A stretch of DNA of 64,000 nt from Heterotrichella gracilis (taxonomy: Eukaryota > Sar > Xanthophyceae > Tribonematales > Xanthonemataceae): contig JAULBX010000559.1 of NCBI GenBank assembly GCA_032358255.1, positions 62,001 to 126,000 on the forward strand, given 5' to 3'. This document shows positions 1 through 11,100 of this stretch, in pieces (the first letter of the stretch is position 1; each line of letters opens with the position of its first letter). A program made the position numbers and the translations under genes. The notes beneath the pieces are model-generated. The model was not told the DNA's origin. It was given only the letters and a program-made list of their open reading frames with translations, and did no database searches.

Positions 1-318
1 GAGCACCATGACATGGCGCAGCAAGTCAGCCTCGATCTCATTCTGGGGGCTGGTGAGGCACAGCACCCGCTTGACGCTGCCTTCTGGCAGTGCGCTGGCT
101 GGTGGCTGCAGCGGTGCACCGTGCCTTGAGCCCTGGTTGCTCAGGTCTCGCCGCCTGCCCCTGGCTGACAGCTCCAGGTCAAAAACAGAGGCGCTATGAT
201 TGCTCCAGTCCCCCCTTTCGCTGAGCGTGTGTGTGCTCCAGTCGGCTGCCGTGACTGCACTGTTGTTAGAAGGCTGGCCATAGCTGAGAGCTGTGGGGCG
301 GGGCTTGCCTTGTGCCAT
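1..318 (-). CDS. N-terminal fragment of an unrecognised protein, cut by the window edge
   Basis: An ATG at 318-316 (context CCAAATGGC) opens a frame that runs without a stop to base 1, giving 106 residues, so the gene continues to the left. The start reads MAQGKPRPTA. The first 90 residues or so are rich in Ser, Asn, Arg and Pro and look disordered, with an Arg cluster (RGRRR). The last 30 (KRVLCLTSPQNEIEADLL) look like the start of a folded region. I recognise no family. No splice donor is needed inside the fragment, which is longer than chance would favour but not decisive. The next gene inward (paladin, same strand) ends 1.8 kb away. It could still be a spurious open frame. Confidence 0.45.
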   Translation of the reverse strand, partial: MAQGKPRPTALSYGQPSNNSAVTAADWSTHTLSERGDWSNHSASVFDLELSARGRRRDLSNQGSRHGAPLQPPASALPEGSVKRVLCLTSPQNEIEADLLRHVMVL

Positions 319-2105
319 TTGGCCAATGGGGCCTGCCCTTCAGCCAAGCAGGTCCTAGACCAGGTGCTGATTGATGGCCAGTACTGAATGGCCTCTCCAA
401 GGGGCCTGCGTATGACAAGCAACCCATATACATAAGAAACTATTAATTTTGGAACAGAGAAAGTGACTAAAAGCTTGTTTACTAGGACCTGGCAGCACAC
501 AAAGCGAAGCAGGAGCTGGCTGGCCACAGGCTGTGGCACAGGCCAAGCAGTTCTTGCAAAGTGAAAGGGGCCGCCAACTGACGCTCTCCTAACGTATCCA
601 GGTTCAAATCAGGGCCTTGCAGCTGTAGTTTCCATCTACTGTTCACGCAACCCACGTGCAGCGTATTGGCAAATAGCGGTATCCCATGAGCATTAGTTGT
701 TGCTCATCAGATGCTCTATCACAAAGCCTAAAACGTGGAACCCTGATGCTACAGCGACAGTCGGGGCAAACCAAGTCCCCTCCTTAAAAACGCGTAGACA
801 GGCCTGTCAACCCATACAAGGTTTCCAGTCAGAAGTCAAGGAAACGTGCACGGGACTGGCGGTCTGGATTTTGCCTCACCCTCACCTGTATCCAAAACCG
901 CACCAGAGCAACCAAAGTGCCTCAACGGCCACTGAGTTGGCGGCTCAGGAAAACGATCCTCCAGCTGTACGTATTGCTCTTTGTGATGACAAGCGTTTCT
1001 CTTGAAGAACAGCACGTGAAAGACGCACAGGTCCAGGCACGGGACAGCATGGAGGCGTGTACGAGGATGGGGTGTGGCGTGCGCTTCGCCGCACGTTTCT
1101 CGCGTGGGCAACTTCAAAGTGTGCAAGGCAAAGCAGCTTCTTGAATACTGGAAGTGCTGGTGGCTGTGTTGCTGTGTCTGGCTTTAGCCATTCTTGGACT
1201 GCTGACTGGCGTGGTTTACGCAAAACTGGCCCCTCCCAAGGGGGATGCAATCGGTCGTGCGAGGAGGGAAATGGTCAGATCAAATCCAGCTGAATTTGTG
1301 GGTAATTCGAGCTCGTAATTCGAGTTTAATTTGAGAAGAAATTGTGCAGATGAGGTAACGGGGAGAGCAGTTTAATTTGTGAGCAGTGTATTTTCTCAAA
1401 ATTCCTGCAATTACAAAGATTCCAGGACAGAACAAAATGGAGCTTGCTACAGCCTTGCTGAATGCGTTGCAGGGGTAGACAGGTACAGTAACTTCTGAAG
1501 CGAATCGCTGGCAAAAAACAACTTCTCTCGACCGCATAACGTGTATGTACATTATGACAAAACAGTGCAGGCTGCTACATATCACATTGCTCAACACAAT
1601 TATTCTCATCTAGGGCTGACATAAGTAGTACCACCGGCAAACCAAGCATTCATGCAGTTGCAAAACCAGCAAACACGTTTAAGGACGCGTGCCTAGAACA
1701 ACCTCACTCATAAACGACAAAAAAGGCAAAAATGCACACGTTCTCTACAATATTTAAAAGGGAGCGTTTGAGAATGCCAATTCTATACTCGACGAAAAAG
1801 TTACAAATGTGGAAGCTTGTTGACTTGCTGAGGCAGCAATGCAGTGCCAACTGGCGGTGTACATGCTCATCCTTCTATGCTAGCCTTGAGCCAAAATATT
1901 TACCTGAGCCAATAGGGCAAACAGCAATTTCACTGAGGTCAAGGAAAAGTTCAGGCATGGACCTCTAAAGTTCTTGAAAACAGGAGAGTTCTTGGAATAA
2001 CATATACCCCCAGTTGCAACCCCTAAATGGCCTAATAGATAATACACCTGCTCCATGCTCAGCCTATGAGGCATATTCAATCTGATATTGGAAAGGAACC
2101 AATCA
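319..2105. other. Intergenic, no gene seen
   Basis: These 1.8 kb lie between the unknown fragment and the 3' end of the paladin gene. Only short open frames occur, without family resemblance or phase-matched splice sites. The half from about 1300 to 2050 is AT-richer and may hold the 3' UTR of paladin and the 5' flank of the fragment gene. A B-box-like GGTTCAAATC at 600-609 has no tRNA around it. Confidence 0.7.
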
Positions 2106-5100
2106 TTATGCCCCCGCTTCATACTCCAGCTTCAGCGTGGACATGAGGTGGTTGAGCTCGTGGTGCAGGCTGATCCACCTGGCGAAGGAGATGCGCACGT
2201 TGCTGTCCAGGTAGGAGTAGAAGGCAATGAGGTAGAAGTAGCGCTTGAGGTAGTGCAGGCCCAGGCGGCGCGCGGCGCTGCCACCGATGGCGATGCGGCT
2301 GGTGGCGTGGGGAGCGGGGCTGGGTGCGGTTTCCGCCACGACCTTGCACCTGCATGACAAGACCAGGTGCTCTGTCAGCACTTGAAGCATCCTGGCGCAG
2401 CATGTCCAGAAAGATAGATGGACCCTTGGCGCCAAGCGCTACCAACACGAGGGGGGGTTGATCAAACGCATACCCAAAGGGCAGGGCGTGGGTGGGTGGG
2501 TTGGAGCGCAGTTATGACATATGATATAAAGCATATAGTCTTGATCAAGCATTGCTGGAAGAGGTGAAGCTGACAATTAGCCAGTCAGAAAAACCAGGCA
2601 GTAATTGGGTCAGGTGGGATTGGTTCTCACCTGTGGATGTCCTCCCGCAGGTTGCCGATTGCTTGGCAGTGATCGATTGCGTCATCCACTGCACCCTTCA
2701 CCTCCAGACCGTTGCGCATCAGCCTGCGCACCACCCACGTCAGGCAGCTGGAGACATGAATGTCAGCAATACCCTAAGCGAGAAACCCCTTAAATTCTAA
2801 AGACCTACGTCAGGTAGCTGGTAACAAGAATATACAGCAATACTACAAATCTGCATGTTGTCTCGCATGCATGTGCACCTCAAAACGAGCACACATTCAT
2901 GGACCACAGCTACGCCAATCACACACACCATCTGCTTATGCTTCTCCTGTAATGTTCCTGGCATTGCAACACTATTCAGGCCCTACTTGAAGCCCATGCA
3001 CTGCATGAGGTGACATATTGCCCCATATTATTGCCTGTGTGGACCTCCAGCCAGCGGCCACCAGCGCACCCACCTGCACAGGTTCATGACCCCCCGGTAC
3101 TCCCCCAGCAGCGTCTGCGACCGGTACGCGCGCTTGTCGTGCGCGTTCTTGGTGGCCACAGGGGGAGGCAGCATGAGCGCAGGGGAGGGCATGGAGGGAG
3201 GCAGCGGCCGAGGGGGCAGCTGAGGACCACCCGCCACCTTGCCCCGCGGGGAAACCCCATCCACCTTCCCGCGAGGCGAAACCCCGTCCACCTTCCCGCG
3301 AGGCGAGACCCCGTCGAGCTTCCCGCGAGGCGACACCACGTCCGCCCTGCCGCGAGGCGAAACCACGCTGTCCAGCTTCTGGCGCTGCTTGGCGGGTGAG
3401 CGGGGCACGTCCTGGTCAAAGTTGCTGTGGATCTTGGACAGCTGCGCCTGGCAGTACAGCAAAAACATGCTGGCGAAGGCCGCGGCAAAGCGCGCGCTGC
3501 TGCCCTCCGAGGTGCGTGACAGGATTATGTGGATCACCTCCTTGCCTGCAAGCGGGTTTAGGGTTTAGGGTTTTGTTGTAGATCAGAAGGCATGGCATGG
3601 AAGGTAGGCCTGCTGTGCACCAGATGGTGACAGGGACACCTACAGCAACTGTCAATGGCCTGTTGCCTATGGCAAAGAATCGAACTGCCTCAAAATCGTA
3701 CACATCCATATGGAATGCCACATGGCATGCACACGGTGCACCTCATAAGACCACATATGGCACGCCACATGGCCAGATATGCCTGACGCACAGCCATCGA
3801 GGGCTGCCTCATGCCGCACCCCGCATGTGAGCGCGTGACGCAATTCAAAGTAACCCCAATGGGGAGGAAATCCTTACGCACCTGACGGCTGCTGCATGAG
3901 CTGGTAGTAGAGCTCGTCCAGGTCAGCGGCCTCGGGTGTGCGCTCCCTGGACAGTGGTATGCGCCGGTAGTTCACCTGGTACCCCTCAGCGGCAAAGGCA
4001 AGGTGGACCTGCGGGCACAAGTCACAATGTAAGCAAAGGGGTCTTCGCTCAATTCTCTGCTAAATGTTGTCGTGAATTTTACATCCCTGGGACAATACGC
4101 AGTAGTTGCCTTGGAGCGCTTTACTGTTTTTATTTGTTGCTGTTGTAACCTAAGACAATTGCCTGCCCATTCTTCAACAGGTGCCAAGAACAAGGGAGGG
4201 AGCTCAGAGGGAGAATGCTGGGTAGGTGCCATGCATGTGCTAGGGATGTACCGCATGGCGCACTCCATGCACTGCGCAATGCACAACCCCTCTCTCACGC
4301 TGCAACCCCCCATCTGCAACAGAGCTGGCAAGCGCCGCCACCACCCGCACCCACCCAGCCCCACCTGCAGGGGGGTGACCAGTCCAGTGTCCACATCCCC
4401 CATCACAATCCCCCGCTCCCAGAAAGCCTCAATGTCCCCGTGGTGCAGCGCAGTGGACCGCGCGATGCTGCTGCTGGCCTCATCCTCAGCCAGGGCCCTC
4501 TCCCTGTGCACCAGCAGCTTGCCCCCCCACATGCCCGCCTCGGCCGCCACATCCGCACGCATGCGGCGCTCCTGCACCAAAAGGGAATGGTGTGTCATAA
4601 CCCCTGCAACGATTGCTATCTCTTCGATAAATTATTTACAATCTATTTATCTATTTGTACATCCAATCTAATATTCACTTTCAATTCCTTCATTTACGTG
4701 CACTCCTGCATGTATTCTCTTCATGCGTTTTTATTTCTAATTTGGATCTTATTGTCAGCTTTTTCCAAATTGGCTTGTTTCCTTAGCCCCTTACCTGCCC
4801 TTCCTTGTATGTGCAGGACTGACTGCTAATCTGGCTGTATTGCTGGAATGCATGTAAGTAACTGACATACCTGCTCCTCCAGCTTGAAGGTCTGGATGCC
4901 GGCGTGGTGCAGCGCCGCGGCGGGCATCTCCAGCTCCCGCCTCATGTAGGGCTTGCCCTTCACATACACCACAAGCTCCTCACGAAGGTCTGAGATGATC
5001 ACATGGGCGTGGCCCCCAGGCCGCGCGCCCAGCATGCTGAGCAGGTTCCGCATGCCCCCGATGGTGCAGTAGCCCAAGGCGTACACAGGCAGGCCCTTGG

Positions 5101-8100
5101 CTTTCCTGCGCAAGGGGGGGGGGGGGGGCGGTGGTCGGTATTTGGGCATTGGGTGGCTGATGGATCCCTTGCAGGTGCAATAGGCATTATAGGACGCCAG
5201 GGACAGCTTGGCACGCATGTGCAAGGCTGGTCCTTGATCTGGCTGTATTGCTGATGTGCGAGCAGCTAGCAGAGACACACACAGAGCCATTTTTGGCACC
5301 CAGACATACGATGCAAAGCAGCCTGCCCATATTGCAACATGCTGCCTATAACTTGCTGCTCCCCTAGGTGATTATGCTCCTGCCGGAATCGTGCCACCTC
5401 CCTCCCCACCTGATGTCACTGACGCCCTCCACCTTGCGCCAGTTCTTGTCAGGCTGGGTGCCCAGGTCGTAGCTCTTGAGGATGGAGCGCTTGGTGAGCG
5501 TGGACCCGTGGCGCTTGGCAAGCACGCGGTGCAGCTCAGAGGGCGTCACCTTGAAATGAGGACACGCAGAAATTTCAGATACTTCACAGGGGTGTAAGGT
5601 TTAGGGAATCAGGCCGAAAAGTCAGTAGAGCACACGCAGATGTTCAGGCTACACTTTCAGGCTACACAACCGCATTGCACACTTCTACACACAAGCTCAT
5701 TGGAGCCCCGGATGTCACTACCAGTACCATTCCACAAAATCTAATATGGGTTTTTTGGTGGAGCGCATACAGCTCACGGTAATTATCCCTGGCTCACCTG
5801 CTCCCCGGGCGCTGAGGTGCCCTCTGAGAGGTCATCCGAGTGTGAGGGTGGGAACACTACGGGGACTGGCGCCAGGGCCTGGGCTGGGTTCTTGTGGATG
5901 GTGTCCAGTGCGGCAACCACGTCGGGGCGGGTGGCCAGCCACTCCTGTGGCAGGGTGGGGTGGCGTGTGGGATGGTGGAGGTAGTGGTGCGGTGCCACGT
6001 GCTCAGCATTGGTGGTAATGCACAGTTTTAAATGTGCCTGTATGGCCTGCACATCATCTCCTGACTCACCTTACCATCAATTACCCTGATGTACAATGCA
6101 CTTCAGGATGATGGCCTTCCTGCACGCACTCCAGTATGATGCTGTCGCACGGCACCATTGCACCATGCAGAACTGGCACAGTTCCATGTGCTGTTGCAGC
6201 ACATTCCTCACCTGGAAGCTGAGGTCCAGGAATGACTTGTCCATGCGCACTTTGAGGTATGCCCCAAACGCAATGACCATGCAGTAGCGCTCAAGGTAGG
6301 CGATGCCGCGCTTGAAGGCCGTGTGGCGCGCGCTGATCTCGGGGCGGAAGAAGCGGAAGCGCTCACGAGGCTCGCGATACCTGCAGGTGAAAGGGGAGGT
6401 TAGGAGGGCCCATGGCTTGGTTTCAGCTCTTGCCATCGGCAAGGTTACGAGAGCCATCCTCCTTATTTGGGATCAATTAATCAAATCTGTTGTTATGCAT
6501 TTAAATAGCAATTACATATGCCATTTTACGTTCTACCAATTGTTCCCAATGCCATGCTTGCAAGTATAATCCAACTGCGTGGCAAGCTACTCTCACCTCA
6601 TAACAGCCACCCTCAGGTTGACGATTGCTCCCGCTGCATCAATCACCTGGTCCACAAGCTGCTTGGTCTGGTCACCATAGTCAAGGATGCCAACAAATCT
6701 GCGCACACCCAAATAATTAAGATGCATATATAACGGATAACTGCGCAGCCTGTCCTTGAAAGGGTGTTTGTAAAGAAAATTACATTCCCCTCCTGAACAC
6801 CACTTTCCCTACCCGGGCACACCCACGTACTCCCCCTCCTGTCCCACCACTTCCCCTACCTGCGCACACCCACATACTCCCCCTGCTGCAGCCTTTTCTT
6901 CTCGAGGAACTCCAGGCTGGCCTCATCCTCCCGCAGCATGCGCTGGTGCAGCTCAAAGGGGGTGACGGTCTCGTCATCATCCGAGGCGCCATCCACCTTG
7001 GGTGAGTTGCCGTCCAGCTCAAAATTTTCCTCAATGTCTTTCAAGGGGATGCTGGTGTGCGCCTCTGACGGGGGGGGAGGGCGGGAGGCGGGGTCAGGAG
7101 TGTGGGGTGATGGGGAAGGGGCAGGGGTAGGGTTTAGAATATTGCAGCAGGCTTTTCACCATTATCCTGTTAACCTGTTCGGTATCTCATACAAGAACAG
7201 AATTACGACAATTTTACCCCACAAACAACAACGACCGTAAATCTCAATGAAAAATGAAAGCAGTACTACTAAATCCTTCACTACCAAGTAATGTATACGG
7301 ATGGTTAGAAACTCAAAATAAGTACCGACTTTACATTGCAACGTACCCTGCAGCGCCAGCATGGAGCCCCCTCCCCCCATGAGCCGGACCAGCGTGCCCA
7401 CCACCACCCCCAGCGTGGTGCGCCCCCCGCCCAGTTGGCACTGGAAGATGAGCGGGTCGTGCGGCTGGGCCTCCTTGATGTGGCGATAGTAGGCGTCCAG
7501 GTCCTTGGCCTGGAAGCCACACATATATCAGAATCAGATAAGATTACAGGTACAGTTGAGATGCGAAGGCTTACAGCAAAATGCCAGGAACAGCTACAAT
7601 TACAGGTATAGTCAAGATGCGGAGGCTACAGCAAAATGGCAGGAACAGTTACAATTACAGATACAGGTAAGGTGCGAAGGCTTGCAGCAAAATGTGAAAA
7701 TATCCATTCACATTTCCAAGCCTTTTTAAACTGATATTTTTTGTGAAGACGCATATCTCATGAGGAGCCGTTGAGTACTTTCCTGCAGCTTTGGCTCACC
7801 TCGGGTGGTTCTCCATCTGTGAGCGGTACCCTGGAGTAGTTGACCCTGTACCCCTGCTGCTCCAAGGTCATGCACAGCTCACGAGGGGTCTGCACAGCAC
7901 TGGGGCCTGCGCAAGATGTTCGCTCTCGTCAGGGTCATAAACTTGTCAATTTCAGCCCACGGCACTCAAACCATAAATTGCTGTACTGCTGGAACATACC
8001 TCACTAAAGCTGCGCCTCGCACCTTCAATGGGCTCCAGCACATCCCGCATATACCAAAGGTACATACATAAATAAGTATATACCACTGCAGCGCATATAC

Positions 8101-11100
8101 ATACACAGTGTACCGATAGCATATACAAAATTAGTACACATATATATATCCACCTCAGTCCCCACCCTCCCACCCACCTTGGATGGGCTCCCACACGTCC
8201 CGCAGCTGGCTGCTGGCCCCCCCGCCATCCTGCTGGCACCGAGACTCACTCATCACCAGCACCTTGCCGCCAAACGCCGCCGCCTCCCGCAGGATGTCGT
8301 CCTTCAGCCTTTCCTCCATCTGCTCCAGGCGCTGCCCGTCGATGCCGTTGTACTCCTGCATGTTCTTGAAGGGCCGCTCGTCCTCGCGCAGCACAAAGGG
8401 GCGGCCGTTGATGTACACCACCGGCTCCTCGCGCATGTTGTGCCACATGGCGCGCACCTGGGGGGCGGGGCGGGGGGGGAGGGGAGGGGTCAGGCTGGCA
8501 TTCCCGACCTAATGGGGAACTCCATTACCCTTTTCCGATGGTTGCAAACGACAAATCTCATGAAATTAAAAATCATGAAATTAATATAACCGATATATTC
8601 CGTTTCAGTTTGCACCCCTGAGCGTTACACTGCTGCAAAGTTCAATGCAACGGGGGTATAAGGCACTGCAATGATGGCAATTCAAATTCTCGCATCAGTT
8701 ATAACACAATTCAGATGCACTTGTCCATTCTGCTGCTGGGTTGCAAGCAAGCCGTGGCAAGCAGGACAGCGAATTGTGGCGAGCTCAGGCATTGACAAGT
8801 GACTGCATCAAATGCACCGTCCGCCAAGTCCGCATTCCCGCATGCATGCATGCATGTCGCACCTCCTCCCCGTCCTTGTTCCGCGTGCCCGGCGCCGCCC
8901 CCACATGCGCCAGCACCTGCTGCATCCCATCCAGCGTGCTGATGGCCACCCCGCACACCGCCAGCCCCGGGATCTCCCTGAAGTTGGGTGCGCCAGGGAA
9001 GAGCGCAGGCAGCTTGGGGCTCTGGCAGCCTGGGAAGTGGTCCTCCTTGAGCACGGTGTGGGGGCCCAGCACCGCGCCGCTGCGCGAAGCGATGAGCGCC
9101 GCGGTCTGGTCGTCTGCGCTAGGCTCCCCGTTGGCTGCAGAAGCGGCGATGCACAGGGCGGTGAGCACAGGTGCGGTTCAAATGACGGTATTGGCTGGCG
9201 ATTGGCAAGGAGTGTACGATGACTGCAGTAAGTGCTGTAGTTGCTCCAGGTTGCAAAGAAAGCAATAGCGAAATCGCACAATGGTTGGCAGGCACCTTGT
9301 GGGAAGCAGAACTACTGTTGTGATGCATGGTCCCACATGTGCACCGCTGTTTGGATGCATGCAATTGCTTTTTGTTGTGGGTAACTGCTATTGGGGGATG
9401 TGAACATCCCTCCTACTGGCTCCAACTGCCTTTCATCAGGCCAGTGGCGCGCCGGCACCGCCAGTCGGTTGCGCTTCAGCACAATTGGTCTATGCATTTA
9501 TTTTGGTGCGTGCTTCACTTATGCAGGATTCGCTGCTGATTGGTGTGAGCACTGCTGTTTGACATGTGCATCTCCTGGTTATGCAAGTGCCCTTCTGGCA
9601 TGTGCACCCTCCCCACCGTGTTCTGCCTGCCCTTCATCGGGCCGGTGCAGCGCCAGCGCCGCCAGCGGGTTGCGCCGCAGCATGCGCTTGAGGATGGAGG
9701 TCAGCTCGGGGCGCCGCGCCATCCACTGCCCAAACCCCGTGTGGTCGGCGGCGTCCGGGTCGAAGGCCGGGTCGTTGATGAAGGCAGTGAAAGCGATGAG
9801 CACATAGTAGCGCTCCAGGTACTCGATGCACACGTGCATGAGGGAGTTGCGCTTGACGTCGTTGTTTTCCTTGGTGAGCCGGCCCCGGTAGCCCGCGATG
9901 GCCTCCCGCAGGTTCTGCATGGCGCTGCAGGGGGCGGGCAGCACGGATGCAGGTCAGCATGGGAGAAGAAAGATAGCTGCGCAGAAACGTTTGCACAAGC
10001 TGCAGCAATGTGCCTGAATCCACTCAGTGCATGTGCAGGATACTTGCCTCAATAAACAACTGAACAAATATAATTTCCTTCTACTGATAAAATCCCTTCA
10101 AATCACTCATTTATATGATGCTTGATAAAGTTAACAACACGCCGCCCCTCACACACCTGTTGGCATCAATGGCCGAGTCAAGCAGCGCCTTGGACTCTGC
10201 CCCATGCTCCAGGACCCTCAGCAGGCTGCGGATGACACCATACTGGCCCCCCTTGAGCTCCGCCTCTTGAGAGAAGCCCGCCTTGGGGGTGCCGGCTGAC
10301 ATGCTTTCCTCAAACCAGGAAGGCAAGCCTTCTGCAGGGAAAGCAACGGGTGATGAGCATGATGTCACTGATCTGGTTTGAGACTAAAAACTAAAATGCA
10401 CCGTTACCATCTTCCATACTTTTTGAGGCCATTAAACCCTAAACCAGACTGGCAGCAGGCAGGGACGCTATATGCTCGCGCAAAACAGGTCTGAATGGCA
10501 GGCCATGCAATATGTACTGTGGCTGTTTAAGGCACTGCATGGAGAGGGATGTGACCCAACGCATGGTGATGAACCTGTGTAATGCAATGGTGCATGTAAA
10601 CCAACCTTTGTCCTGCCCAAATGCGCCTCCCCTTTGCCGCAAGTGCAGCAGCGTGGCGATGATCATTCCAGTGGTAGTGCGCCCGCGCCCCATCTGCAGA
10701 CCACAGGCACTGGGCGTCAAATACATGTCAACACAAAAATACAAGGAAAAGCTTCCAAGCAGTATTTTGGCTTATGGAACATTGTGAAAAGGCAAAGAGG
10801 GTGCCAGCCTCTACCTGGGATGAAGCCATCGCAGGGCTACAGCCGCAGATGCCCTACATCCAACAAGCTTGAGCTTTTCACAGCAAGCAACACAAGCAAA
10901 CCACCTACGCTACATGCGTGCTCCTTGTACCTGGCAATTGAACACCAGTGCAGCGTCATCCGGCACGTTCCACAGGCGCTCAATGAGCAGGTCGCAGTCC
11001 CGCTCCTTGGGGGCTTTCTCATCAGTGACTGGCACCCGCATGTAGTCCACGTCATACCCATCCTCTGCACATGGCCACGCAAACTCAATTCAATCCACAT

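Noticed and set aside
600-609. GGTTCAAATC, a pol III B-box-like word
   Set aside because: No A-box, acceptor stem or anticodon stem can be drawn around it, so no tRNA is called.
3972-4671. Overlapping frames of about 200 codons on both strands
   Set aside because: They overlap paladin exons 20-21 and read through introns. The real product follows splice sites in another arrangement.
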